From NCBI GenBank assembly GCA_000761475.1, contig JQNW01000011.1, positions 1 to 64,000 on the forward strand: 64,000 bases of DNA, given 5' to 3'. This DNA is from Chromohalobacter israelensis (lineage in GTDB: Bacteria > Pseudomonadota > Gammaproteobacteria > Pseudomonadales > Halomonadaceae). Below, piece by piece: positions 1 to 7,625 of this stretch (the stretch's first letter is position 1; each line of letters begins with the position of its first letter). The notes beneath the pieces are model-generated. The model was given only the letters and a program-made list of their open reading frames with translations. It had not been told where the DNA came from and did no database searches. Made by a program: the position numbers and the translations under genes.

Positions 1-72
1 GATGACACTGTCATCACGTCCAACTGGGTGGCTGGGGCAGCGAGTTTTTAGATACCACGACAGGACATGACC

Positions 73-552
73 ATGAATTCGACTGCACTGGAACAGCGTC
101 AAGACTTTGCACTGGATCAGTACGCAAAGGGCCTTTTAAAACCCTTTCTTAAGGGTAAAGGGGGAATCATCCGATTCAGGGATGAGCTCGAGGAAGAATG
201 CCGGCGACTGTGGCAGGAAGCGGCCGACTTTGCCAACCAATACAACCGGACCGTGGTCCAGGCCGGTCTATGGCTAAAACCGCACAACAACAGTGGAGGC
301 CGAGTTCGCGCAGTGCAGTGGCGAGACAAGGGTCAGACCCAGATGGGTCGACGTCTACTGGAAGCGGTTTTGCAGTATGGCGATGTCCCGCAGAGCTTGA
401 AGCGGGAGCTCGTCGAGATCGAAACCAAGCGAACCATCTTCAATGCCAAAATCGCAGCGGTGACTCGCCAGGTGGATCGACTTAACAAAGTCATCAATGA
501 CCTGGATGAGATCGAAACGATGGAAAACTCACACCCTACAACAACGGGATGA
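73..552 (+). CDS. DUF3158-like ICE protein
   Basis: Protein of about 159 residues, rich in charged residues and probably cytoplasmic. The N-terminal stretch with GLLKPFLKGKGG and the later VQWRDKGQTQMG segment recall DUF3158 proteins, which sit beside single-stranded DNA binding protein genes in PFGI-1-type ICEs; family assignment is from memory. The C-terminal third looks helical. I chose the ATG at 73 rather than 67 because AGGA at 62-65 is then properly spaced. It lies just upstream of a small membrane protein and ssb, in the DNA-processing block. Its molecular role is unknown. Confidence 0.6.
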   Translation: MNSTALEQRQDFALDQYAKGLLKPFLKGKGGIIRFRDELEEECRRLWQEAADFANQYNRTVVQAGLWLKPHNNSGGRVRAVQWRDKGQTQMGRRLLEAVLQYGDVPQSLKRELVEIETKRTIFNAKIAAVTRQVDRLNKVINDLDEIETMENSHPTTTG

Positions 553-558
553 CTGGTC

Positions 559-978
559 ATGGATAAGCAACAGGAATTGATTCAGGAGGCCATCCGGGAG
601 GCACGACGGGAAGAGCTTCGGGATCCGTATAACTATGCGGAACAGGTGGGTAATGTTTTTGTCGCCACGATCAAAACACTTATTGCTGCCATCGCACTTC
701 TAGGCGGTTTGACGATGGGAGGCGCATTGATCTCGATTTCAGTAGCTCCGATCAATCCATTGAGTGGCGTTACATATACCGAACTCCATTATCTCAGCCA
801 GAGACTCGTCACGTTTCTAGGCTCCTGCACGCTCGTTTGGTGTGCGATGCGTAACGTTGGCGGGTACTGCAACGTTTTCCGCCGGGAAATTCAGTGGCGA
901 ATTGACTATATCAATTCGGCAGGAGCGACACGCGATGCGAGGAAAGCCCGGGACAATGCAGACGAGGCAACAGAATGA
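559..978 (+). CDS. Small two-TM membrane protein
   Basis: Unrecognised 139-residue protein. The first 25 residues are highly charged. Two hydrophobic segments follow, around residues 32-58 (with GGLTMGGALISISVAP) and 72-92 (VTFLGSCTLVWCAM), and the charged tail ends in a helix rich in Arg, Ala and Asp. Topology suggests an inner-membrane protein with both ends cytoplasmic. It starts 6 nt after the DUF3158-like gene, so the two are probably cotranscribed. No function can be assigned. Confidence 0.6.
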   Translation: MDKQQELIQEAIREARREELRDPYNYAEQVGNVFVATIKTLIAAIALLGGLTMGGALISISVAPINPLSGVTYTELHYLSQRLVTFLGSCTLVWCAMRNVGGYCNVFRREIQWRIDYINSAGATRDARKARDNADEATE

Positions 979-1071
979 ATGTCCTGATAGCGCCTTAACA
1001 TTCTTGGCGGACAGTCCCGATTCCCGTCATGGACAGTGCTCATACATTCACTGATCGCAGGAGCTTTTGAG

Positions 1072-1581
1072 ATGAGCACGCATTTTATGGGCGAGGGGAA
1101 CATCGGAACTGATCCTGAGTACAAATTGCTCCCTGCCAACGGCAATCAGCCACCACGTGGCGTGATGCGCTTGAACGTCCGCTTCGACAATCCCGTGCCC
1201 ACGGATACAGGCAATGTCGATCGCGGCGGATTCTGGGCCAATGTGGAAATCTGGCACCGCGACGTCGAGAACTGGGCGACTCGCCTCTATCAGAAGGGGA
1301 TGCGCGTCATGGTGTCAGGTCGCATGGTGCTCGATGAGTGGAAGGATCGGGAAACGGGAGAAGATCGCTCTCAGTTCAAGGTGCAAGCCGTTCGCATCGG
1401 CATCCTGCCCTTCCGAATCTCACAAGTCGTTCTTGAACCCGCCAATAACACGCCGCAACAGCCTGCTCAACAGCAACAGCCTTCGCCGGCGCATAACCAG
1501 AATGGAGCCTATTCCAAGGCTGCCGGTCCAGACGGCGAATGGGAAAACCCGGTGGGCCAAGGGGTGTCACCTGACCAGTAA
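1072..1581 (+). CDS. ssb: Single-stranded DNA-binding protein
   Basis: ICE-type single-stranded DNA binding protein of 169 residues. The OB-fold region spans roughly residues 1-115, with the typical start MSTHFMGEGNIG, an aromatic-rich centre (GGFWANVEIWHRDVENWA) and a V-SGR-MVLDEW strand. A low-complexity Gln/Pro linker follows (QQPAQQQQPSP). The last residues do not give the usual strongly acidic DDDIPF tip. The reading frame is open further upstream, but the ATG at 1072 has AGGAG ten bases before it and gives the family N-terminus. It probably coats DNA during transfer or ICE replication, beside topoisomerase III. Confidence 0.9.
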   Translation: MSTHFMGEGNIGTDPEYKLLPANGNQPPRGVMRLNVRFDNPVPTDTGNVDRGGFWANVEIWHRDVENWATRLYQKGMRVMVSGRMVLDEWKDRETGEDRSQFKVQAVRIGILPFRISQVVLEPANNTPQQPAQQQQPSPAHNQNGAYSKAAGPDGEWENPVGQGVSPDQ

Positions 1582-1587
1582 TCATAA

Positions 1588-1657
1588 CCCCCTGTAGGCG
1601 CTCTGTTTGCAGGGGGATCTCTGAACCTACTCAGGTATCGACGTAGAGGTATGACCC
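1588..1657 (+). promoter_or_regulatory. Hairpin leader upstream of PH-domain gene
   Basis: A 7-bp perfect stem (CCCCCTG 1588-1594 / CAGGGGG 1610-1616) lies in the 76-nt gap before the gene at 1658. A short CCTAC further down could pair either with GTAG just before that gene's ribosome-binding site or with GTAGG in the hairpin loop. This is a weaker version of the switch-like leaders seen at 6.1, 6.8 and 49-54 kb. It could also simply be the ssb terminator, though no T-run follows. Confidence 0.35.
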
Positions 1658-2245
1658 ATGGACCCTAGTCTGATGGATTCCAATGAAGTCCGGCCTGCAC
1701 CAGGGATAGATGCACCGAACAACCAGAAGGAAGAGCATGTCGCAGTATTCAAGCCTTCAGCCAAAGCAGCGATCCCTACGGCATTAGGCTGGGTTCTACT
1801 GGCAATCGCGTTTTCGGCATCATTGGTTTTTGCAATGATCCAGCGGCCCGACCTGGTCTACTTGCCTGGAACACGCTTGGCACTGCTCTTGGGGCTCATC
1901 TGGGCCGTGTGCTTGATACCGCTGTTATACAAGTTGCTGGTCCTGAAAACGATGGCCTACTCCCTATCGACTCAGCGTCTGGAATATACCCGGGGTATTC
2001 TACATCGCCGTCGAGATCAGCTAGAGTTGGTACGGATTCGAGATATCACCTCGAATCGAACGCTGATGGACCGGCTGTTAGGCATTGGCACCGTTATCTT
2101 GGATACCGTCGACCGTTCTCATCCCGAATTCAGAATCCAAGCCCAACCGAACGTGTATGAGCTCAGCGATTGGCTGCACAAGTTGAATGCTGCAGAGCGT
2201 CAGCGACTTGGGTATCGGGAGTACGAAGGAACGCAGGGGCTCTGA
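1658..2245 (+). CDS. PH-domain (bPH2/YdbS-like) membrane protein
   Basis: 195 residues. Two transmembrane helices lie at about 45-65 and 72-95 (LALLLGLIWAVCLIPLLYKL). They are followed by a bacterial PH-like domain (formerly DUF304) running from YSLSTQRLEYTRGIL to the end; its conserved core RIRDITSNRTLMDRLLGIG is plain. bPH2 proteins are inner-membrane proteins with a cytoplasmic beta-domain, mostly of unknown function. Here it lies between ssb and a lipoprotein gene in the ICE DNA-processing block, so a conjugation-linked envelope role is possible but is inference. Confidence 0.75.
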   Translation: MDPSLMDSNEVRPAPGIDAPNNQKEEHVAVFKPSAKAAIPTALGWVLLAIAFSASLVFAMIQRPDLVYLPGTRLALLLGLIWAVCLIPLLYKLLVLKTMAYSLSTQRLEYTRGILHRRRDQLELVRIRDITSNRTLMDRLLGIGTVILDTVDRSHPEFRIQAQPNVYELSDWLHKLNAAERQRLGYREYEGTQGL

Positions 2246-2298
2246 AACAGTTGTCCCTAGTTGGTCGACTGAATGCCTGATTCAATAAGGATGTGGAA

Positions 2299-2871
2299 AT
2301 GAAACGTGTATTGATGACTGCAGGACTACTGGCACTGACAGGGTGCGCCGCTCAGGACCATTACTACTCTCAGGGCGTGTGTGTGACATGCATCAACAAC
2401 CCGATCACCGGCGAGCCAGTGAACTACGACCCCAGTGAAACGCCACAACGGGTGGCGACCAATGCGCAAGGCGAGACCGTCGATGTCAGCAATCTGGGTA
2501 GTCAGCGAGGATCTGTCGATATTGAGTCTCCCGTCGACGTGGATACCGCCTATGCTCGCATCAAGTCGGCTATGGGGTTCCGATCGCCGAACGATTTTGA
2601 GAGCCCCGAGAGTACAACAGCGAAAATGCAGATGGGTGATGCCGCCTGGAAGCATGACCGCACTCCGGGTGCCTACTACAACCTCGGGGACTACGGTCGC
2701 CAGACGGTCGGTGGCACGCGCTACTCCATCCTGCAGCGCGTTCAAATCGAGAAGAGTGGCGCCGGTTCGCGGATCCATTACAGTTGGGCACCGGCGGACA
2801 AGCGGATTCCCTACGATGGGGCCGCGATGGAAGATGCACTGACGCAACGCCTGAATGCCGCCTTGCAGTAA
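2299..2871 (+). CDS. Putative lipoprotein
   Basis: 190-residue secreted protein. The N-terminus MKRVLMTAGLLALTGCAAQ is a clear lipoprotein signal with lipobox LTGC, so the mature protein should begin at Cys 17. The ATG at 2299 is preferred to the in-frame GTG at 2293 because TAAGGA at 2286-2291 is correctly spaced from it. The mature part shows no motif I recognise. It has a segment SAMGFRSPNDFESPE and ends in an amphipathic MEDALTQRLNAALQ helix. The neighbours suggest an accessory envelope component of the ICE. Confidence 0.7.
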   Translation: MKRVLMTAGLLALTGCAAQDHYYSQGVCVTCINNPITGEPVNYDPSETPQRVATNAQGETVDVSNLGSQRGSVDIESPVDVDTAYARIKSAMGFRSPNDFESPESTTAKMQMGDAAWKHDRTPGAYYNLGDYGRQTVGGTRYSILQRVQIEKSGAGSRIHYSWAPADKRIPYDGAAMEDALTQRLNAALQ

Positions 2872-2904
2872 GCGTTGTGTATCTACCTGACGTGAGGGAT
2901 ATCT

Positions 2905-3126
2905 ATGGCTGATGAGGCTGATTTTGCAGCAGAAATCACCGACCGGATGGTCAGCGAGAGAGTCGGTGGTGTTTTGAACAGCGTCAGTACTGTCGCTGAT
3001 AACACCCACTGTGAAGAGTGCGGCGATGCAATCCCTGCGGCACGCCGGATAGCCGCCCCATGGGCGACAGTGTGTGTACCGTGCAAAGAAGCTCAGGAAA
3101 GAGCTTCGACGCACTATCGTCGATAA
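2905..3126 (+). CDS. TraR/DksA-type zinc-finger protein
   Basis: 73-residue protein with a four-cysteine zinc finger (CEECG and CVPCK, 17 residues between the pairs) after a short helical N-terminus, the layout of short TraR-like members of the DksA/TraR family. Such proteins bind in the RNA polymerase secondary channel and mimic ppGpp plus DksA. Plasmid and phage TraR proteins are of this length. The ICE copy may adjust host transcription during transfer. The start follows GTGAGGGAT; the gene lies between the lipoprotein and topB. Confidence 0.8.
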   Translation: MADEADFAAEITDRMVSERVGGVLNSVSTVADNTHCEECGDAIPAARRIAAPWATVCVPCKEAQERASTHYRR

Positions 3127-3237
3127 CCTTGTTCTCGGTTCGGTGAGAACCGTGACGCACCCGATTAACCTTCCTGACTGACGCCTCCCATCTCACGGGG
3201 CATCGTATTCCTCAGTTGATTTCCACGAGGATACTCC

Positions 3238-5283
3238 ATGCCCCGGCTCTTTCTCTGCGAAAAACCCAACCAGGCGCGTGACATCGGCAAGGTGCTGGGT
3301 GCCACGCGCCGTGGAAACGGATGCCTTCATGGTGACGACGTCACTGTTACCTGGGCAGTCGGCCACCTGCTCGAACAAGCGCCTCCTGATGCCTATGACC
3401 CAGCCCTCAAGCGCTGGTCATTGGACTCGCTGCCGATCCGACCGGCGCAGTGGAAGAACATCGTGCGCAAAGATGCAGCCAAACAGTTCAAGGTCATCCA
3501 GGGCTTGCTGAAACAGTGCAGTGAGGTGGTGGTGGCCACGGATGCCGATCGCGAAGGTGAAGTGATTGGGCGTGAGATCCTCGATGCTTGTCATTACCGT
3601 GGGCAAGTATCCCGGCTCTGGCTATCGGCGTTGGATGAAACGTCGATTCGCAAGGGGCTGGCTAGCATCCGCCCCGGAGAATCGACGGTCTCACTGTACC
3701 AGGCGGGGTTGGGGCGTTCGCGTGCTGACTGGTTGGTGGGCATGAACCTGACGCGAGCGTTCACGGTGCTGGCTCAGCAGCAGGGCTTCGATGGCGTGTT
3801 GTCGGTGGGCCGTGTACAGACACCAGTATTGGGGATCGTCGTCCGGCGTGACCAGGAGATCGCCAATTTCGTCCCCAAGCCCTTCTGGGAGGTACTGGCC
3901 AATCTGCAGGCCCATGGTGGTGCCTTCCAGGCAAAGTGGGTGCCGAGCAATGAGTCCTGGCTCGATGAACAAGGGCGATGCGTCAATCGTGAGGCTGCGC
4001 AGGCGGTGGCCGCTCGCGGACAGGGTGAACAAGCGAGTGTGGTATCGGTCGAGACCAAGCGCAAGCGTGAAGCCGCTCCACTGGTAATGGACCTCGGTAC
4101 GCTGCAGCAGGAATGCTCGCGGCGGTTCGGCTTCGGGGCACAGCAGGTGCTCGACATCGCGCAGTCGCTCTACGAGACACATAAAGCGACGTCTTATCCG
4201 CGCACAGACTGCCGCTATCTGCCGACATCGATGCTGTCCGAAGTCGAGGTCGTCGTGAAGGCGCTCCTGCATTCGGATGCCTCGCTCTCACCGATCATCG
4301 AGCGTCTGGATGTGAATCTCCAGAGCCGCGTGTGGAACGACAGCCAGATCACGGCTCACCACGGCATCATTCCCACCACCACCCCGTGCGACATCTCGCG
4401 GATGAATGAAGCTGAGTGGCAGGTCTATGACCTCATTCGGCGTCACTACCTCGCCCAGTTTTTGCCCGCGCATGAGTATGACCAGACTGATGTCCAGTTG
4501 GACTTGGCCGGCGAGCGTTTTGTGACCTCGGGCCGGCAGGTCTGCGTCGAGGGGTGGAAAGCGCTGTTTCCCCGAGGGAAGGGCAAAGGGCAGGACGACA
4601 GTGATGCGGATGACGACGAATCCACTGGAGCGCAGGCGCTCCCGCCTCTGCGTCAGGGAGAGAACTGTTCTGTGCAGGCGCTCCAGGTCAAGGATCGTCA
4701 GACACAACCCCCGAAGCCGTTCTCGGAAGGGTCGCTGATCTCGGCAATGAAGAACGCCGCCCGTTTCGTGACCGATGAACGCTTGAAGGCCCGGTTACGC
4801 GAGAGCGCGGGCATTGGTACTGAAGCGACACGTTCCGGGATCATCGAGACGCTGCTGGCCCGAGGGTTCCTCCGCAAGAAGGGCCGCACGATTGTGTCCA
4901 CGCCCCTGGGGCAGGCATTGATCGCGGCGCTCCCTCCGCAGATCAGCAACCCCGGAATGACAGCGCTTTGGGAACAGGCCCTGGACCAAGTCGCCGAAGG
5001 TTCCTTGTCGCTGGATGACTTCATGCAGCGTCAGAACTCCCTGATCGACAAGCTGATCGGCTTGGCGCTCCAGCAACCCCGTTTGAATCTCCCGGAAATG
5101 CCGAGCGAGAGCTGTCCGCTGTGTCAGGCGAAGATGCGCAAGAGGAACGGTGAGGATGGGCCATTTTGGGGCTGCACACGGTATCCCGAGTGTAAAGGCA
5201 CCAAGCCGATCGGCAAGAAGAAGCGGAAATCGGGCAGCCGAAAATCAACGTCCAGGAAGGGAGCCAGCGGCAAGGCACCATGA
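3238..5283 (+). CDS. topB: DNA topoisomerase III
   Basis: Type IA topoisomerase of 681 residues that cuts and rejoins one DNA strand through a tyrosine. An N-terminal Toprim domain is visible (MPRLFLCEKPNQARDIG; acidic triad region ATDADREGE around residue 100). The catalytic Tyr 320 sits in SYPRTDC. The C-terminal region carries one four-cysteine zinc ribbon (CPLC ... CTRYPEC) and a Lys/Ser-rich basic tail. An acidic linker (DDSDADDDES, about residues 450-460) interrupts domain IV. TopB homologues are a conserved part of PFGI-1/SPI-7 ICEs, next to ssb, and probably resolve replication or transfer intermediates. Confidence 0.95.
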   Translation: MPRLFLCEKPNQARDIGKVLGATRRGNGCLHGDDVTVTWAVGHLLEQAPPDAYDPALKRWSLDSLPIRPAQWKNIVRKDAAKQFKVIQGLLKQCSEVVVATDADREGEVIGREILDACHYRGQVSRLWLSALDETSIRKGLASIRPGESTVSLYQAGLGRSRADWLVGMNLTRAFTVLAQQQGFDGVLSVGRVQTPVLGIVVRRDQEIANFVPKPFWEVLANLQAHGGAFQAKWVPSNESWLDEQGRCVNREAAQAVAARGQGEQASVVSVETKRKREAAPLVMDLGTLQQECSRRFGFGAQQVLDIAQSLYETHKATSYPRTDCRYLPTSMLSEVEVVVKALLHSDASLSPIIERLDVNLQSRVWNDSQITAHHGIIPTTTPCDISRMNEAEWQVYDLIRRHYLAQFLPAHEYDQTDVQLDLAGERFVTSGRQVCVEGWKALFPRGKGKGQDDSDADDDESTGAQALPPLRQGENCSVQALQVKDRQTQPPKPFSEGSLISAMKNAARFVTDERLKARLRESAGIGTEATRSGIIETLLARGFLRKKGRTIVSTPLGQALIAALPPQISNPGMTALWEQALDQVAEGSLSLDDFMQRQNSLIDKLIGLALQQPRLNLPEMPSESCPLCQAKMRKRNGEDGPFWGCTRYPECKGTKPIGKKKRKSGSRKSTSRKGASGKAP

Positions 5284-5883
5284 GTTGGTGATGTGACAGG
5301 CGCCTTCCTTGCCATCAGGGCAACACTACTTGATAATTGAAACCCTACCCCGTTGCCAACTGACGGTCATCAGTTGGTCCCTTTGGACTCTCCATGAGTC
5401 CGATCCCAAAGCGCGAACACCTGGCGAAAGCGCGCACCCACCGCAAAGACTCTTTGCACTACATTGGCATGTATCGGGTTCCAGGTTCCTTATGTTTCAG
5501 GTCGACCGGTCGTCGACCATCTCCTTCAGTCAGGTTTGACCGGCCAGCAAGACGCCCACCACAGGGTATCTTGCTGGCCGGTTGGACTGTGCTTCACGAT
5601 GGCGGTGCCGGTCGCCTGACCCTCCGGCTCCCTTTGTGCGGGGATCCGCGCACAAACGTACCTGTCCAACGCCATGAATCGGGACGGGATGCACAGGCAG
5701 ATTCGATCGCATGGCGACGAGGGGCATGACGGTCGATGGTCGGCATAATGGCAAACTTCACACGCTACCCAAACCGGTATTCGGTAGCTGATTCGACTTG
5801 CGGTATTGGTCCTCAATCCAAAGTCGAGGCAGCGAGGCAGAGCCTCGCAGCCCCGGCTTGAGATTGATGATCAGGATTCAGGG
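5284..5883. other. Non-coding stretch with five spaced hairpins
   Basis: No convincing gene occurs between topB and the DUF3577 leader. Five inverted repeats do: 5356-5377 (8-bp stem), 5500-5518 (7 bp), 5539-5582 (14-bp perfect stem, 16-nt loop), 5633-5656 (8 bp, GGATCC in the loop) and 5832-5848 (7 bp, 3-nt loop). None has a T-run, so simple terminators do not explain them. Serial inverted repeats next to ssb, topB and a replication-associated gene suggest an origin of replication or transfer, or a structured RNA. This is inference. Confidence 0.4.
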
Positions 5884-5912
5884 TTGACGTTCTACGCGAG
5901 TGGCGCAATCCT
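5884..5912 (+). promoter_or_regulatory. Putative sigma-70 promoter of the DUF3577 transcript
   Basis: TTGACG (5884-5889), a 17-nt spacer and AATCCT (5907-5912). The -10 box is weak, but the distance to the structured RNA start at 5926 matches that in the second copy, where CATACT ends 12 nt before the RNA. Confidence 0.4.
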
Positions 5913-5925
5913 ACAGGTGACAGAC

Positions 5926-6023
5926 GTTGGCTGTTGACGGTAATAACAGCGCCCTTTGCCCTCCGGGGCACCTCCCAAAGCCGTAACGCATCCCGAGAGA
6001 CGGCACCCTGACGGGTTGGATGC
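5926..6023 (+). promoter_or_regulatory. Conserved structured leader RNA, copy A
   Basis: A ~98-nt element almost identical to 49147-49243. Predicted stems: GCTGTT/AACAGC near the 5' end; TGCCC-tccg-GGGCA; and an outer GCATCC (5988-5993)/GGATGC (6018-6023) enclosing ACCC-tgac-GGGT. Between the copies the first stem changes U-A to C-G and the last changes A-U to G-C, compensatory changes that support an RNA fold. The single-stranded parts, including GTAACGCATCCCGAGAGACGG, are invariant. It lies in the 5' untranslated region of the DUF3577 gene. I recall a published RNA motif named after DUF3577 but cannot confirm that it is this one. Confidence 0.7.
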
Positions 6024-6056
6024 AGATTTCAAATTCTCGGCAATTTGCCGAACCAC

Positions 6057-6135
6057 CCATCCGGGGAAATGCTTCCCCGATGGGGATGGTGTTTCTCCCG
6101 GATTCGTATGTCTCAACTCCAGGAGAATCACCATG
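6057..6135 (+). promoter_or_regulatory. Switch-like leader of the DUF3577 gene
   Basis: Hairpin 1 is 6057-6083 (CCATC-GGGGAA against TTCCCC-GATGG with one bulge). The strand 6088-6101 pairs 12 of 14 with 6119-6132, which holds the AGGAG ribosome-binding site and ends at the ATG. The same strand can instead pair with the 5' arm of hairpin 1 (CCGGGGAAA, one bulged U). Two mutually exclusive folds would close or open the start. Confidence 0.6.
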
Positions 6136-6687
6136 ACGACTTCCACCGATAAGCAATTCTTCGATCTGCACATCACCGGCGTCGGCTATCTCAACCGTGT
6201 TCGTGAAGTGTCGCTGAAACGCGGAACCCCTTTCTGGGCCTGCGATATAGCGGCGCTCAACGGTCCTAGCGATGACGTTGGCTACACCCGTTTCGACTGC
6301 CGCGTCAGCGGTCGTGAAGCGGAGAGGCTGGTCAAGAAATGTGAACAAGCGGTCAACATGAAGAAGAAGGTGTTGATCGGTTTCCGACTCGGCGATCTGT
6401 GGACTGATACGTTCACCTATTCCAAAGGTGATCGTGCCGGCCAAACAGGCGTCAGCTTGAAAGCCCGTCTGCTGTACATAAGCTGGATCAAGGTCGATGG
6501 CGAAATGGTCTATCAGGCCCCTCGCCGCGACAGTGATCAGGCCCAGCCTGTTGAGTCCCAGGACCAGCAGTCCGAGGCCGCTCAGGCCTCCGGTAATGCC
6601 CCCGAGGCATCACCGGTCCCGAGCAGCTACGCTGCCGTTCATTCAGGTGAGGCCGCTGGATCCTTCGATTCGCCAGCCACGCACTGA
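6133..6687 (+). CDS. DUF3577 / STY4534-family ICE replication protein
   Basis: 184 residues. The first ~125 (MTTSTDKQFFDLHITGVGYL through YISWIKVDGEMVY) form a compact beta-rich domain matching the DUF3577/STY4534 family of ICE proteins, often annotated as replication proteins; the fold resembles an SSB/OB type. The C-terminal ~60 residues are a disordered Gln/Ala/Ser/Pro tail. Although the frame is open from 5956, the ATG at 6133 is favoured: AGGAG lies 7 nt upstream and the family N-terminus begins there. The exact role is unknown; its position beside ssb and topB suggests DNA processing. Confidence 0.8.
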   Translation: MTTSTDKQFFDLHITGVGYLNRVREVSLKRGTPFWACDIAALNGPSDDVGYTRFDCRVSGREAERLVKKCEQAVNMKKKVLIGFRLGDLWTDTFTYSKGDRAGQTGVSLKARLLYISWIKVDGEMVYQAPRRDSDQAQPVESQDQQSEAAQASGNAPEASPVPSSYAAVHSGEAAGSFDSPATH

Positions 6688-6703
6688 AACTCTGCACTTC
6701 CAG

Positions 6704-6787
6704 CCATCCATTCAGCCGGGGACATGATTCCCGGTTGGATGGAGGTTGATGTCAGTACCACCTCTAATTCTCAAGCCGTGAATTAGC
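6704..6787 (+). promoter_or_regulatory. Paired hairpins after the DUF3577 gene
   Basis: Two strong hairpins lie here: 6704-6742 (CCATCC/GGATGG outer stem with AGCCGGG/CCCGGTT inside) and 6765-6787 (CTAATTC/GAATTAG). The first looks like hairpin 1 of the neighbouring switch-like leaders, and a GAGGT/ACCTC pair follows it, but no gene starts after it. It may be a transcript-end structure or a leader that lost its gene. Confidence 0.4.
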
Positions 6788-6797
6788 CATTTCTCTC

Positions 6798-6862
6798 CCT
6801 CCCGGGGCCATTCCCCGGTGGGATGGCTCCATCTCAACGAAACGCATTGGAGCGATCCCATG
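6798..6862 (+). promoter_or_regulatory. Switch-like leader of the gene at 6860
   Basis: Hairpin 1 lies around 6798-6823 with a GGGG/CCCC core. The strand GGGATGGCTCCA (6820-6831) pairs 11 of 12 with TGGAGCGATCCC (6848-6859), which covers the ribosome-binding site and abuts the ATG. ATGGC-T-CC within it can alternatively pair with GGGCCAT of hairpin 1 with one bulged U, as in the leader at 6057. Confidence 0.6.
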
Positions 6863-7624
6863 AGTGATTATCTGAACCATCAGCTTGCTTCCGAAGATAT
6901 TGATGTCATTCTGGCCGCCTTGAGGCTGCTGCAGCGTACGATCGATCTGGACATACCGGATGCGATTCAGACGATCGGTGGTGAGAGCCTGAAGACCGTC
7001 GACATCAATGATCTGTGTGAGCGACTGAACCTGGACGGGCAGCCCAGTGATCAGGATGCGCGAGATGTTCTCATCAAGCGCTTTCGCGCAGAACTCTCTC
7101 GGCCCGAGTGGAACTCGGATACGGCTGCCAATCTGGCCACGGCCCTTGCCGATGCCGGTTGGCCCATTTTCCATCCTGGCCATGAAGGCTGGTTTCTCGA
7201 CGTCGTCGATGGGGCATATTCCGTGATGGCCAAACCGGATGGCCCTTTCAGGTCCAATGCCGAGGTCATGTCCGCCATTGCCAGGCAGTTCGCTGCCGGT
7301 AGTCGTTGGCATGGGCAGGTGCTGGATACGATCGGCATGACGGCTTGTGGCCACGGACAGCCCATGCTGAGAGTTGTCGGCTTTGGTCTCAATGCTCAGG
7401 ATATTGTAGTGGCCAATGACTTGATGCCAGAGCGCAGTCTGGAAATTGGTCGACGCCCTGAATTTGGTGTCTGGTCCATTTGCCGACGAAATCCGCAAAG
7501 CTTCGAGGCCGAGTGGGTTGCCGATCGGAGCGACTGTCGCAGTGCTCTCCAGTATTGCGCAGACCGCTTGGGTGCCGACATCAACGACGAGATTGTCGAG
7601 TCATTCTTTACATACTTTCGATGA
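6860..7624 (+). CDS. Hypothetical protein of the ICE core
   Basis: 254-residue cytoplasmic-looking protein I do not recognise. It is acidic, begins MSDYLNHQLASEDIDVILAA, and contains clusters such as NLATALADAGWPIFHPGHEG and HGQVLDTIGMTACGHGQ. No membrane segment or catalytic signature is evident. The frame is open from 6818, but the ATG at 6860 follows GGAGCG and the leader logic. It is the last gene of the DUF3577 block and is closed by a strong terminator at 7633-7655. Confidence 0.65.
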   Translation: MSDYLNHQLASEDIDVILAALRLLQRTIDLDIPDAIQTIGGESLKTVDINDLCERLNLDGQPSDQDARDVLIKRFRAELSRPEWNSDTAANLATALADAGWPIFHPGHEGWFLDVVDGAYSVMAKPDGPFRSNAEVMSAIARQFAAGSRWHGQVLDTIGMTACGHGQPMLRVVGFGLNAQDIVVANDLMPERSLEIGRRPEFGVWSICRRNPQSFEAEWVADRSDCRSALQYCADRLGADINDEIVESFFTYFR

Positions 7625-7625
7625 T

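Noticed and set aside
3127-3237. Leader of topB as another switch-like element
   Set aside because: A hairpin and a GTATTCCTC/GAGGATAC pair near the start exist, but no complementary upstream arm for the alternative fold was found.
5394-5729. 111-codon frame between topB and the DUF3577 leader
   Set aside because: Composition is dominated by Arg, Pro and Gly, there is no ribosome-binding site, and the region holds strong inverted repeats instead.
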